A stretch of 64,000 nt of DNA from Bradyrhizobium sp. (GTDB taxonomy: Bacteria; Pseudomonadota; Alphaproteobacteria; Rhizobiales; Xanthobacteraceae), in the NCBI RefSeq assembly GCF_030693485.1, contig NZ_JAUYAN010000326.1, positions 1 through 64,000 on the forward strand, read 5' to 3'. Below the pieces are notes generated by a model that saw only the letters and a list, made by a program, of their open reading frames with translations, was not told the origin of the DNA and made no database searches. Both the position numbers and the translations under genes were made by a program. This document shows, piece after piece, positions 18,889-29,182 of this stretch (position 1 is its first letter; each line of letters opens with the position of its first letter).

Positions 18889-20931
18889 TCAGAATTTGGC
18901 GACGACGGGGCCGGCATTGAAACGGTAGTTCAGACCGATCTTGGTGAGTTGCACGTCGGTGCGCGAGGTCAGCTGCGTGGTGCCATCGCTGGCCAGACTT
19001 GTCCGCGTTCCAAAGCCCATGTAATCGTATTCGGCCTTGGCCGACCAATTGGCGTTCAGCGCGAATTCGGCGCCGATGCCGATGGTCCAGCCCACGCGGG
19101 TGTTTTCGCTCGAAATGCTGTTGATCAGGGCGCCGGCCTGATTGTTACACGTCCGCGCATTGCCCGGCACGTTGAACGGTCCCACGATGCAATTCGCCGA
19201 CACGGTCTCGTTGACGAATGCGGCACCACCCTTCACGTAGTAAAGGGTGCGGTCCCAGGCATAGCCCACTCTGGCGGTTGCCGATGCAAGCCAGTTCAGC
19301 CGCGTGTTGCAGGTCAGGAAGAACGGGCTGAAGCCGCCGGGGACGCCATTCGCGTCAAGTCCGGTATCGGTGCCGCAGGTCCGGCCGCCCTTGAGATCGG
19401 CCCAGCTGGCATCGGCTTCGACGCCGAGCACGAACTTGTTGGCCATCTGGTAATTGTAGCCGATCTGGCCGCCGCCGAGGACGCCGGCAGAACGCGTACC
19501 AGCCGTCTGGCCGTAGCCGACGAAGCCGATGTCATCACGCCCATAGCCCGCGCCGCCATGGGCACCGAGATAGAAGCCGGTCCAGTTCACATAGGCGATG
19601 GCCGGCGGCAGGGCCTTGACCCGCGTCTTGGTCGGCATGACCGATGCAAGCAATTCGGGGCTGAATTGATAGCGAACGCCGGCGGTGCCCGACCAGCTCT
19701 CGATGGTCTCGCCGTTGCGGTAGTCGACACGGGCAAATCCCAGCCAGCCCGTGTTGACGACCTGCCCGGCGATGCCGAGCGAGTATTGGCCATAGGTTCC
19801 GACCCTCGACGTCGTGGTCGCCGCGCTAAAGGTGGCGGGGGAGAACCCGCCCGGCACCGGCACACCCGGTCCGAAGAAATTGCAGTTCGCACAGGTCGCG
19901 AAGTTCGAGGTGATGTTGCCTCCGAATTCGCGGAACACGCTTGCCGTGAAGAAAGGCGTGAGCGCCAGGTTTCCGGACTGCACGGAAGTCCCGACGCGCA
20001 CGCTGGCGCGACCGATCTGGCTGGTGACGTCGTTGATCTTCAGGGTGCCGGAGATGTTGGCTCCCTGTCCGACGCCCGGCTGGCCGACCGACGAGAATGA
20101 ATCAAAACTGGTCCTGGCATAGGTGAAGCCGGCCGAGGGCTCGATGAACCAGTTGTTGGCGATCGCGAAGTTGTAACCGGCGTTGATCGCAAACGACGTG
20201 CCGCGGCCGGAGATCGGCTGCGAGAAGAAGCCGGCGCCGGCATTGCTCAGGGCAATATTGTAGAAGTCCTGTTTGAGCAGCGCATCCGCGAAGAACCGGC
20301 CGTAGGTGGCAACACCGTAGGTGCCGACAAACGGAATCTGGATGTTGCTGGAAAATCCATTGTTGAGGGAAGTCGAGTTCGACTCCAGATAGCCGGCGGT
20401 GGTGCCGAGGTGCAGGTTCCAGCCGTTCCAGTTCAGCCGCGCGGTGTCGGCGCCGATCTGGAAGCCGGCATAGTTTTCACGGATCTGGTTGTTGCAGTTG
20501 ACCGTCGTGGTTTGATCGAGCGTGGCGGGCGGCGACTGGTTGAGGGTCTGCGTGGTCGAGGTGCTCGAAACGGTGGCCTGGCCACCGGTGGCGCGTCCCC
20601 AGATTCCGCCACCCGGGGAATTCGGCGGAGGATTGCCGGGAGCGGACACGAAGGCGCTGCCCTGTCCCGCCTGGAAAACCGTATTGGCGTTGCTGGTCGC
20701 CGCCGAAATCTGCGCGGACAAGGAGCTGGCGAACTGACCGAGGATGCCGGCTCCGGGTCCCGTCGTTCCGGGCGGGACGCCGATTCCGGCCGGCCCCGCG
20801 ATATTGGTCACGTTGCAGTTCTGCGCCTGCGCGGCCGTCGACGACAGCATGATGGCAAATGCGACACCGGCAAAAAACCTGATCGTGTTGCCGGGACGCA
20901 TGCGCAATTTTGCAATGCGAGAAGCAGACAT
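18889..20931 (-). CDS. outer-membrane protein: autotransporter-like barrel fused to an Omp25/31-like barrel
   Basis: Signal peptide; N-terminal barrel-like region to ...GTAGVRYQF; C-terminal VNWTGFYLGAHGGAGYG...WSAKAEYDYMGFG...KIGLNYRF. Confidence 0.78.
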   Translation of the reverse strand: MSASRIAKLRMRPGNTIRFFAGVAFAIMLSSTAAQAQNCNVTNIAGPAGIGVPPGTTGPGAGILGQFASSLSAQISAATSNANTVFQAGQGSAFVSAPGNPPPNSPGGGIWGRATGGQATVSSTSTTQTLNQSPPATLDQTTTVNCNNQIRENYAGFQIGADTARLNWNGWNLHLGTTAGYLESNSTSLNNGFSSNIQIPFVGTYGVATYGRFFADALLKQDFYNIALSNAGAGFFSQPISGRGTSFAINAGYNFAIANNWFIEPSAGFTYARTSFDSFSSVGQPGVGQGANISGTLKINDVTSQIGRASVRVGTSVQSGNLALTPFFTASVFREFGGNITSNFATCANCNFFGPGVPVPGGFSPATFSAATTTSRVGTYGQYSLGIAGQVVNTGWLGFARVDYRNGETIESWSGTAGVRYQFSPELLASVMPTKTRVKALPPAIAYVNWTGFYLGAHGGAGYGRDDIGFVGYGQTAGTRSAGVLGGGQIGYNYQMANKFVLGVEADASWADLKGGRTCGTDTGLDANGVPGGFSPFFLTCNTRLNWLASATARVGYAWDRTLYYVKGGAAFVNETVSANCIVGPFNVPGNARTCNNQAGALINSISSENTRVGWTIGIGAEFALNANWSAKAEYDYMGFGTRTSLASDGTTQLTSRTDVQLTKIGLNYRFNAGPVVAKF

Positions 20932-21292
20932 TCGAATCCCCAGTCCGGAAAAAAGATGGAATCAACGCAAAATACGCGACCGTAGATCAAAATCTAGAAC
21001 AGCAATTTGCGGTCCGAAAGCGCAACAAGGCGACGGTGAGGGAGTTGGGCTGTGAATTTCGTGCCATGTAACATTGCGGCCACAGGCGCAGACCCCGCTA
21101 CCTGCAAACCACCCGTCATATGAATAGGGTTGATGGCCAATGGGTGCTCCGCCGGTTTCCGGAAGCCCTGGAAGTGACGCTCGTCACATCAGGAAAGGGC
21201 AGACCGTTGATCGGGGAGGAGGGAGAAGATATTGCTTTGGTGGATCAATGGATTTCGGGCCAGCCGCCCGCCATGCTTGTCTCGACAGGAAA

Positions 21293-23506
21293 ATGATAAA
21301 GCGCCTCGTCACATTGGCGGCACTGATCGGAGGGGCCATGCTTGCGATGGCTTCCGAGGCCGCTTGGGCGGAGAAGCGCGTCGCGTTGATCGTCGGCAAT
21401 TCGCGCTACCAGACCGTTCCGCAGTTGGCCAATCCCTCGCGGGATGCGAACGCCGTGGCCAGGATGTTCAAGGACGCGGGCTTCGATTCGGTCGAGGTCC
21501 AGATCAACGTCGGCAATCTCGAATTCAAGCGCGCGATCAGGAAATTCGAGACGACAGCCGATCAGGCCGACATCGCCGTGGTCTACTATGCCGGTCATGG
21601 CCTCGAGCTTGCCGGAACCAATTACCTCATCCCGATCGACGCGAAGCTCGCCAGCGACCGCGACGCGGAGGACGAAGCTATACTGCTGGAGCGGCTGGTG
21701 TCGTCGGCGGACGGCGCCAAGCGGCTGCGTCTCGTCATCCTGGACGCCTGCCGGGATAATCCTTTCGTCCCCGCCATGCGCCGCGAACGCAAACTCGCCA
21801 ATCGCGCGGTAACCTCGGGTCTCGGCAGGGTCGAGCCGACCAGCACCGACACGCTGATCGCCTACGCCGCGAAGGCGGGCTCGACCGCTGACGATGGCGA
21901 TGGCCAGCACAGCCCCTTCACCGCAGCGGTGCTGAAAAACCTGACCGTGCCCGGTCTCGACGTCCGGCTCGCCTTCGGCCGCGTCAGGGACGAGGTCTTG
22001 AAGACCACGGCCAACCGGCAGGAGCCGTTCGTTTACGGCTCGCTCGGCGGCGGTAATATCTCGCTGGTGCCGGCCCCCGCGGGTGCGCGGGACGCGCCGG
22101 CCAGCGACGTCAAGGCCGACTACGAACTGGTGCAGAAAATCGGATCGCGCCGGGCCTGGGAGGTGTTTCTGGGCACCCATCCGACCGGCTTCTATGCGGA
22201 TCTCGCGCGCGCGCAGATGGACAGTCAGGCGCCGTCCGCCAACACCGTTGTTGCCGCTCTCCCGCCGCAGGCGGCTCCCTCCACCCGCGAATCCTCCTCG
22301 AAGGAAGCGCTGGAGTGGGACAGGCTGAAGGACTCGACCGACCCGGCGGTGCTGCAGCGATTCATCAAGCGTTATCCGGATTCACCGTTGTCGATCATGG
22401 CCCAGCAACGGATGGATCTGCTCAGGAAGGCCGCCCAGGAGCGCGAGGACCAGGCCCGTGCGGCGCGCGACGCCGCGCGCAAGGCCGCGGAGGAAGCGCT
22501 TCGGCAGGCCGAGCAACGCAAGGCCGAACTGGCGGCTGTCAGGAAGCGCGAAGACGACGAACGCCGCGCGCGCGAGGCGGAGGCGGCCGAGAAAGCGAGG
22601 GCTGCCGCGGCGGAACTGGCAGCGGCGAAAAAACGCGAGGAGGAGGAACGCCGCGCCAAAGCCGCAGAAGCCGAACAGAAGGCCAAGGCTGCGGAAGCCG
22701 AGCGCAAGGCTGCCGAGGCCAAGCAGAAAGCCGAACAGGCCGAGCGAGAGAAGGCAGCCGCGGAAGTCGCGGCTTTGCGCGCCGCCAGCGAAAGGCAGGC
22801 CCGAGAGGCTGAGGCCGCGCGCAAGAAGGCGGAGATGGCGGCCGCCCGCGAAGCTTCCTGCAAGAGCGAACAAACCAAACTCGAGGAACTGATTGCCAAG
22901 GGCAGCGAGGGCTCGGGCCTCGACGACCTCAAATCCTTCTCCAGGACCGTCAGCTGTGACCGGCTTGGACCGCTGGTTGTCGCCAGCCTCGACAGGTTCA
23001 ACGCCGCGGCGGCCAGGCGCGCCGCGGCGCTGCCCAATTCGCCCGAATTGCTCCGTGCGGCGCAAACCCAGCTGATCCGCCTTGGCTGCCTGACCGGCTC
23101 GGTCGACGGCACGCTCAATCCCCCGACCCGGACTGCGCTCGGCCGCTACCTCTCGATCGGAGGTCAGCCGACCGAGAACGCCAGCGTCACCGAGGGTCTG
23201 GTTGCGGAATTGAACAGACATACCACCCGGGTCTGCCCGATCGAGTGCCGCGCCGGCGAGACCTTGAGGGGCGAAACCTGCGTCGCCGACGAGAAGCCGA
23301 AAGCGCCGCCCGCCATCGCGGCGCGCCCCAAGGATGACGACGACGTGCAGTCGCGCCGGAAGCAGGGTGGCCGCCAGTCGGATCGCGAAACGCGGTCAAA
23401 GCCGGCGCAGGACGCCCCGCGCGCGCGCCAGCAGGCCGTGGCCCGGCCGAGCATTGTCAGTGGCGGCCGCAGCGGCGGCAGCGCGATGATCGGCGTCGGA
23501 TTTTGA
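21293..23506 (+). CDS. caspase-family (C14) secreted protein with coiled coil and peptidoglycan-binding-like region
   Basis: KRVALIVGNSRYQ, VVYYAGHGLE, LVILDACRDNPF; long Ala/Glu/Lys-rich helix; LLRAAQTQLIRLGCLTGSVDGTLNPPTRTALGRYL; start refined to MIKRLVTLAALIGG. Confidence 0.88.
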   Translation: MIKRLVTLAALIGGAMLAMASEAAWAEKRVALIVGNSRYQTVPQLANPSRDANAVARMFKDAGFDSVEVQINVGNLEFKRAIRKFETTADQADIAVVYYAGHGLELAGTNYLIPIDAKLASDRDAEDEAILLERLVSSADGAKRLRLVILDACRDNPFVPAMRRERKLANRAVTSGLGRVEPTSTDTLIAYAAKAGSTADDGDGQHSPFTAAVLKNLTVPGLDVRLAFGRVRDEVLKTTANRQEPFVYGSLGGGNISLVPAPAGARDAPASDVKADYELVQKIGSRRAWEVFLGTHPTGFYADLARAQMDSQAPSANTVVAALPPQAAPSTRESSSKEALEWDRLKDSTDPAVLQRFIKRYPDSPLSIMAQQRMDLLRKAAQEREDQARAARDAARKAAEEALRQAEQRKAELAAVRKREDDERRAREAEAAEKARAAAAELAAAKKREEEERRAKAAEAEQKAKAAEAERKAAEAKQKAEQAEREKAAAEVAALRAASERQAREAEAARKKAEMAAAREASCKSEQTKLEELIAKGSEGSGLDDLKSFSRTVSCDRLGPLVVASLDRFNAAAARRAAALPNSPELLRAAQTQLIRLGCLTGSVDGTLNPPTRTALGRYLSIGGQPTENASVTEGLVAELNRHTTRVCPIECRAGETLRGETCVADEKPKAPPAIAARPKDDDDVQSRRKQGGRQSDRETRSKPAQDAPRARQQAVARPSIVSGGRSGGSAMIGVGF

Positions 23507-23562
23507 CGCAAGGGGGCGCGTTGATCGGGCGGTACCGTCCGGTGCCGATTGCGAAAGCCCGC

Positions 23563-25722
23563 TTACTTTTCCTGCAGGGTCCGGACCGGGTCCCATTCAC
23601 CTGAAGGCGCTTGCTGCGCCTGGATCCTTGCCCGCTCGAGAAACATCCGGGAGGGCCGGTCCGTTTCGGCGGCCTGCCCGAAGCATTTTTCGGCGAGCGC
23701 AAACTCACCGGCGCGCCAATGCGCGAGGCCGCTGGCGTAAACAGCCGTGACCGCGGCCTGCGCAGGCGTCAACTCCGCCGCCAGCGCCAGCAACTGGTAG
23801 ATCTTCAGCTGATTGGTGCGCCCCTTGACGCGGATGGTGTCGAGCTCACGCCAGGCGAACGTCTCGCCCGTCAGGGCGACCGTCGTCTCGGAAGCGATCA
23901 CGGTGGTGCCGTAGAATTTATTGGCACCCTCCAGCCGCGAGGCGAGGTTTACTGCATCGCTCATGACCGAATAGTTGAAGCGCCGCCGCGATCCGAAATT
24001 GCCGACCAGTGCGTCCCCGGAATTGATCCCGATGCGTTGCGCCACCTTGTTGCCGCCAAACGCAGCCGCGCTGCGATTGAGTTCTTCGAGGCGGACGCAG
24101 CAGTCCAGCGCGGCACGCAGCGCATTGCCGGCATGGTCGTGATCGTCGGCCGGTGCGCCGAATACCGCGACGATCGAATCGCCGATATATTTGTCGACAT
24201 AGCCGCTATGGCCTTCGATGATGTCGGTCATTTCGGACAGATACTCGTTCATCAGCGCCATCAGCGCTTCCGGCGACATCGTTTCCGCGATCAGCGAAAA
24301 ACCCTCGAGGTCGGAAAAAAATACCGTCACGTGGCGGGTTTCGCCGCCCAGCACCGGCGGCTTGTTCGACGCCAGCATGCGGTCGATCACGTCGGGGGCG
24401 AGGTACAGCGCGAAGCTCTTCTGCAGCAGCCGGCGGTCCTTGTCGGTGATCATGAAGCGATAGCCGACCATGGCCGCCAGCGCGGCGAAGCCGGCAATGA
24501 GCGGTTCGCTGAGCGGCAGCACCAGCGCGTGGTTGAAGGCCACCGTGGCGCCGACCACGTAGATCGTCATCGCCCCGAGAAACGCCAGCACCGCGGCGGC
24601 CGGCTTCAGGGTTCGTGCCAGGATCGCCGCAAAAGCGGCGACCAGTGCGGCGATCAGGGCAACCGGAAAGCGGCGGAGTTCGACGGCCACATTGCGGGCG
24701 ATCAGGTTGTTGACGGCGGTGGCATGAATATAGACGCCGGCGATGTCCCGGCGCTGAAAGCGGCCGCTGACCGGCTGCTCCGCCAACGCGCAACGTGGCG
24801 CGCGCGCGCCCTCGATCCCGGTGGCAAAACGCTTCGACGTCCGCTGGCGATCCTCCGAACCTAGCACCGTACCGACGACGACGACCTTGCCTTCGAACTG
24901 ACGCCGAAAGAAATCCTTGTCGCTTTTCGCGGCGCAGGCGGTCAGGTCGGCCAGCGAATAGGTCGGGATGTCGTCCGCGCCGCCCTCGAAATTGAGCGTC
25001 ATCGTATTGCGCACCGTGCCCGGAATCCGGTAGCCGGCGAGTGCAGCCGTTCCGTCGGCCTGCAATTCCGCCTTGGCATCGAGCGCGCGCGACGCCAGTT
25101 CCAGCGCCATCGAGGGCACCGGCTTGCCGTCCACCGTAAACGTCAGCGGCAGCCGGCGGACGACATCGTCGCTGTCGGTGTAGACGTTGAGCGCCCGCAC
25201 GTTCTGTTGCTGGCGAACGGCGATGCGCTGTCCCGGCGAGGGCCGGATCGGCTGGTCGCCGCGCAGCACTTCCCCCAGCACCACCTTGCCGCCAGCGGCA
25301 GCCACCGCGAGCGCGCGAAGAAAATCGCGGTCGAAACCGCGGACCTTTTCACCGAACTGGCCGCCGCCGAACGGGATCTCGGACTGCTCGATCGACTTCT
25401 CGAACACGATGTCGAAGCCGACGACCTTGGCGCCGCCTTCGACGATCGCGCCGAGAACGCGGCCGATCTCACCGGTCCATGTCAGCAGCGGCGAGCCCTT
25501 GAACGGCGGCGCCTGGTAGGTTTCCTCGTCGACCGCGACCACGACGGCCGGCGAGGCGGCGGGATCCTGCCTGCTGCCGAACATCTCCCAGCGCAGCGCC
25601 GTGAGAATGTCGATCGACAGACCGTGGGCGATGTTGAACGCGGGCGCGACGGAGACCGCGGCGCAAACCAACACGATGGCAGCGAAGGCAATGACGTCCC
25701 GCGTCCTGCGCCCGATATTCAA
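23563..25722 (-). CDS. CHASE2-domain adenylate/guanylate cyclase
   Basis: Extracytoplasmic CHASE2-like region, TM helices, class III cyclase core VTVFFSDLEGFSLIAETMSPEALMALMNEYLSEMTDIIEGHSGYVDKYIGDSIVAVFGAP. Confidence 0.92.
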   Translation of the reverse strand: MNIGRRTRDVIAFAAIVLVCAAVSVAPAFNIAHGLSIDILTALRWEMFGSRQDPAASPAVVVAVDEETYQAPPFKGSPLLTWTGEIGRVLGAIVEGGAKVVGFDIVFEKSIEQSEIPFGGGQFGEKVRGFDRDFLRALAVAAAGGKVVLGEVLRGDQPIRPSPGQRIAVRQQQNVRALNVYTDSDDVVRRLPLTFTVDGKPVPSMALELASRALDAKAELQADGTAALAGYRIPGTVRNTMTLNFEGGADDIPTYSLADLTACAAKSDKDFFRRQFEGKVVVVGTVLGSEDRQRTSKRFATGIEGARAPRCALAEQPVSGRFQRRDIAGVYIHATAVNNLIARNVAVELRRFPVALIAALVAAFAAILARTLKPAAAVLAFLGAMTIYVVGATVAFNHALVLPLSEPLIAGFAALAAMVGYRFMITDKDRRLLQKSFALYLAPDVIDRMLASNKPPVLGGETRHVTVFFSDLEGFSLIAETMSPEALMALMNEYLSEMTDIIEGHSGYVDKYIGDSIVAVFGAPADDHDHAGNALRAALDCCVRLEELNRSAAAFGGNKVAQRIGINSGDALVGNFGSRRRFNYSVMSDAVNLASRLEGANKFYGTTVIASETTVALTGETFAWRELDTIRVKGRTNQLKIYQLLALAAELTPAQAAVTAVYASGLAHWRAGEFALAEKCFGQAAETDRPSRMFLERARIQAQQAPSGEWDPVRTLQEK

Positions 25723-25742
25723 GGTCTGATGCCCGGCAAAAC

Positions 25743-26408
25743 CTATTCCAACCGCAGCAGGCGGCCGACGATCGGCGTCGGACCGGGTTTGGCCTGGGGA
25801 TCGACCCGGAACACGACCTTGCGGGATGCGAATGTTGCCGCATAGGTGGCGCCGGGCGTGAGCGACTTGCTGGTGCCGGCGAGATCGTAGAACCTGCCCT
25901 TCAGCTGGTTGCCGGTGAGATCGAACTGCTGGCGCTCGCCCTTCTGGTCGAGGCGTTCGAACACCAGCGTGCCGCGCCCCTTGGCTTCGACGAGGGGCGA
26001 GGTGCCATAAAGCGTCAACGGCGGGCCGGCTGGCGCGGCGCCTTTCCCCACGCTGCGGACGACGCTGGCGGCGACGTCGCTGGTTGCCCGCGTCGTCGCG
26101 TGGACCTGCGCGGGGTCGCAGTTCGTCCTGGCGGCTTCGACCTCGGCGAGGTGGACCTTGCTCTCATCCTCGCCGACGATGATCGTGCCGACGCCGCTGA
26201 TGGTTTCGCGGCGGCAGGATTTCATGTAGCCGACCACGATCGAAGCACCCTGTCCGAGCCTGATGACCTTTCCCGGCACGATATAGTCCATGAACTCGGC
26301 GCCGGAGACATTGCCCTGAACCTCTTCCACGACTGCTACCGGCGCCTGGGCGGTCGCGGACCCCGAGAACCCCATCACGGCGATAACCACAACAATCGCT
26401 TTCTTCAT
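25743..26408 (-). CDS. secreted FecR-like domain protein
   Basis: Signal peptide; VAVVEEVQGNVSGAEFMDYIVPGKVIRLGQGASIVVGYMKSCRRETISG. Confidence 0.6.
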   Translation of the reverse strand: MKKAIVVVIAVMGFSGSATAQAPVAVVEEVQGNVSGAEFMDYIVPGKVIRLGQGASIVVGYMKSCRRETISGVGTIIVGEDESKVHLAEVEAARTNCDPAQVHATTRATSDVAASVVRSVGKGAAPAGPPLTLYGTSPLVEAKGRGTLVFERLDQKGERQQFDLTGNQLKGRFYDLAGTSKSLTPGATYAATFASRKVVFRVDPQAKPGPTPIVGRLLRLE

Positions 26409-26759
26409 CGCAAAACCTCATTCCAAGAGGCGAAGCCGGGCTCAACGGTGAAGTGAGCCGATCGCTACGCAAGCCGGACATCGAGAATCGACAATCCCGT
26501 TATTTCGCTTCGCCGCATCGGGACGAAGGAAGTATCTCACACGGGTAGCTTGATCGCCCTCAGGAAAGTGTGATCCATGTCACATAACCGCGAACCGCGC
26601 GGCGGCGGGATCGAACTCTTAATACATCGGCGGATTCAAATCGAGCTTGGCCCGGGCGTAAGCGGGGCGCCGCAACGCAGAATGTGTGAGCTGGATCACG
26701 ATGATGCCGGCCAATCCGGCGTAACCTCCCATCATTCACAGGCAATTGATGTATCGGAG

Positions 26760-26897
26760 ATGGCGATGAGCAAGATCTTTACGGTGGTCAAACCCGCGCT
26801 GCTGGCGATCGACGCCGTCATCACGCGCACGATTTTGTGGTTCTGGATGTCCACGCTGCAGGCGCAGCTCGGGCATGAGCGCGAGCCGCAGCATTGA
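26760..26897 (+). CDS. small hypothetical membrane protein (45 aa)
   Basis: In-frame part of the listed ORF: MAMSKIFTVVKPALLAIDAVITRTILWFWMSTLQAQLGHEREPQH. Confidence 0.4.
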   Translation: MAMSKIFTVVKPALLAIDAVITRTILWFWMSTLQAQLGHEREPQH

Positions 26898-27001
26898 TTC
26901 GGTCGCCGGGCGCCTTCATGGCGTTAGCGGAATCGTGATTGTCATCGCCCTGCCTTTGTTGCGATCAGTATCCTGATCGCGGGGGCAGGAGAGCAACGGA
27001 C

Positions 27002-28582
27002 ATGGCCATTTGCCTCGACGCGCCGCGTTATCTGCGCTTCGCGCTTGTGTTCCTCACATTGTCGGTGGTGACCGGCGCGCGCGCCCAGGATGCGCCGCAG
27101 CCTCAGCATCAGGCGGCTACGCCGTCGGAGCCGAAGCCGGGCGCCACCGGTGCGCGCGGCAACGCTTCGAATCCGCCGGCCGCCGAGCAAGGCCGGCTGC
27201 CGCCGGATTCGACCACCCAACATACGCTCGCGCTTCCCGGGCGGACGCTCGACTTCACCGCCACCGCCGGTTTCATTCCGCTGTTCAACGACAAGCGCGA
27301 GCCTCAGGCCGAGATCGCCTTCACGGCCTACCAGCTCAACGGCGCCGATGCGCGGACCCGGCCGGTCACCTTTCTGTTCAATGGCGGGCCGGGCGCCTCC
27401 TCGGCCTGGCTGCAATTCGGCGCGGCCGGACCGTGGCGGCTCGCCATCAATGCCGATGCGGTGACGTCCTCCGCCGCGCCTGATCTGTTGCCGAACGCCG
27501 AGACCTGGCTCGACTTTACCGATCTGGTCTTTATCGATCCGGTCGGCACCGGCTACAGCCGCTTCGTCGTGACCGGCGATGAGGTGCGCAAGCGGTTCTA
27601 TTCGGTCGATGGCGACGTCGACACGATCGCGCTGGTGATCCGCCGTTGGCTGGAGAAATCCGATCGGCTGCCGTCGCCGAAATTCGTCGCCGGTGAAAGT
27701 TATGGCGGGATTCGCGGGCCGAAGATCGTACGCAATCTGCAGGTCGACCAGGGCGTCGGGGTGAGGGGGCTCATCCTGGTGTCGCCGCTGTTCGACTACC
27801 GCGAATTCACCGGCTCCAGCCTGCTGCAATATGTCTGGAGCCTGCCCTCGATGACGGCGGTGGCGCGGGAGTCCAGGGCAGGCGAAGGTGGCGTTACCCG
27901 GGCCGACCTTGCCGACGTCGAAAGCTATGCGCGAGGCGAATTCCTGGCCGACCTGCTCAAGGGATCGGCCGACGCCGAGGCGACGACGCGGCTCGCCGAC
28001 AGAGTGGCTGCGTTGACCGGGATCGACCCGGCGGTGAGCCGCAGGCTGGCCGGGCGGCTTGGCGTCGGCGAGTTTCGCCGCGAATTCGACCGCCGTAACG
28101 GCAGGGTGACCGGCCGTTACGACGCCTCGGTGTCCGGCTTCGATCCCTATCCGGATTCGAGCTCCCATCGTTTCGGCGATCCCTCGGGCGAGCCTTTGGC
28201 CGCGCCGCTGACCAGCGCGGCGGTCGATCTTACCAGGCGCAAGCTCAACTGGCGGCCGGACGGCTCCTACCAACTGCTCAATGGCGCGGTGCACGGCGCC
28301 TGGGATTTCGGCCGCGGCATCAATCCGCCGGAGTCGCTGTCGCAGCTGCGGCAGGTCCTGGCGCTCGATCCAAAGCTGAAACTGCTGGTGGCGCACGGAC
28401 TGTTCGATCTGGCGACGCCGTACTTTGGTTCGAAGATCCTGCTCGACCAATTGCCGGCCTACGCCTCGCCCGAACGCGTCAGGCTGGTGGTCTATCCGGG
28501 CGGCCACATGTTCTATTCGCGCGACGGCGCGCGTCAGGCGTTCCGGAGCGAGGTCGAGGCGCTGACGAAGTTAACGCCCTGA
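27002..28582 (+). CDS. S10-family serine carboxypeptidase-like protein
   Basis: TFLFNGGPGASSAWLQFGAAGPWR; FVAGESYGGIRGPKI; VVYPGGHMFY. Confidence 0.88.
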   Translation: MAICLDAPRYLRFALVFLTLSVVTGARAQDAPQPQHQAATPSEPKPGATGARGNASNPPAAEQGRLPPDSTTQHTLALPGRTLDFTATAGFIPLFNDKREPQAEIAFTAYQLNGADARTRPVTFLFNGGPGASSAWLQFGAAGPWRLAINADAVTSSAAPDLLPNAETWLDFTDLVFIDPVGTGYSRFVVTGDEVRKRFYSVDGDVDTIALVIRRWLEKSDRLPSPKFVAGESYGGIRGPKIVRNLQVDQGVGVRGLILVSPLFDYREFTGSSLLQYVWSLPSMTAVARESRAGEGGVTRADLADVESYARGEFLADLLKGSADAEATTRLADRVAALTGIDPAVSRRLAGRLGVGEFRREFDRRNGRVTGRYDASVSGFDPYPDSSSHRFGDPSGEPLAAPLTSAAVDLTRRKLNWRPDGSYQLLNGAVHGAWDFGRGINPPESLSQLRQVLALDPKLKLLVAHGLFDLATPYFGSKILLDQLPAYASPERVRLVVYPGGHMFYSRDGARQAFRSEVEALTKLTP

Positions 28583-28590
28583 CACCAAAC

Positions 28591-28621
28591 AGCCGGCGCA
28601 ACCTCTGGGATTGCGCCGGCT
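28591..28621. terminator. perfect hairpin between convergent genes
   Basis: AGCCGGCGCAA-CCTCTGGGA-TTGCGCCGGCT; no U-tract, so terminator role uncertain. Confidence 0.5.
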
Positions 28622-28639
28622 GACAGGGAAGTTGCGTGG

Positions 28640-29182
28640 TCAGTAAGCGGGCCCGCTGCCGGGCGCCTGTTCGAGTGCCGCGGCCAGCGAGCGATATTCC
28701 TCGCTGCCGGTGCCGCTCAGGGCCGCGATCCGGTTCAGGTGATACTGCGCGGATTCGCGGTTGCCCTGTTCGACCTGCCACAGGCCGTAATACTGCCAGG
28801 TCTTGACGTGGTTCGGATCCGTCTTCAGCGCGCGCTCGTACCAGATCTGCGCGACCTTGTAGTCGCCGAGCTTGCGATAGGAGTAGCCGATCAAATTGGC
28901 GACGGCGGCGCTGTCGTCGCGGCCGAGCGCCTTCAACTGCGGGATCGCGGCGGCATAGTCGCCGCGATCAAAGATCGTGGCATAGGCTGCGCGATAACCC
29001 GTGGCGAATGTCGTGTCCTCGACGCCGGGTTTGACTTCGCTGGACTTCTTCTTCTTGCCCTTGTCCGACGACGGAGGCGGCGATTCGTCGGGCGCGGCGT
29101 AAGCTGTGGTGACGACGGGCGCCGTGACCAGCGCCATCGCGAGTATTGCCAGCGTCAAAAGCCTGGCCGCAAATTTGCTCAT
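28640..29182 (-). CDS. secreted tetratricopeptide-repeat protein
   Basis: Signal peptide MSKFAARLLTLAILAMALVTAPVVTTAYA; TPR-like repeats. Confidence 0.78.
   Translation of the reverse strand: MSKFAARLLTLAILAMALVTAPVVTTAYAAPDESPPPSSDKGKKKKSSEVKPGVEDTTFATGYRAAYATIFDRGDYAAAIPQLKALGRDDSAAVANLIGYSYRKLGDYKVAQIWYERALKTDPNHVKTWQYYGLWQVEQGNRESAQYHLNRIAALSGTGSEEYRSLAAALEQAPGSGPAY

Noticed and set aside
18949-20100. 383-aa plus-strand ORF
   Set aside because: Antisense of the outer-membrane protein gene.
26942-28507. 521-aa minus-strand ORF
   Set aside because: Antisense of the S10 carboxypeptidase gene; no coherent protein motifs.
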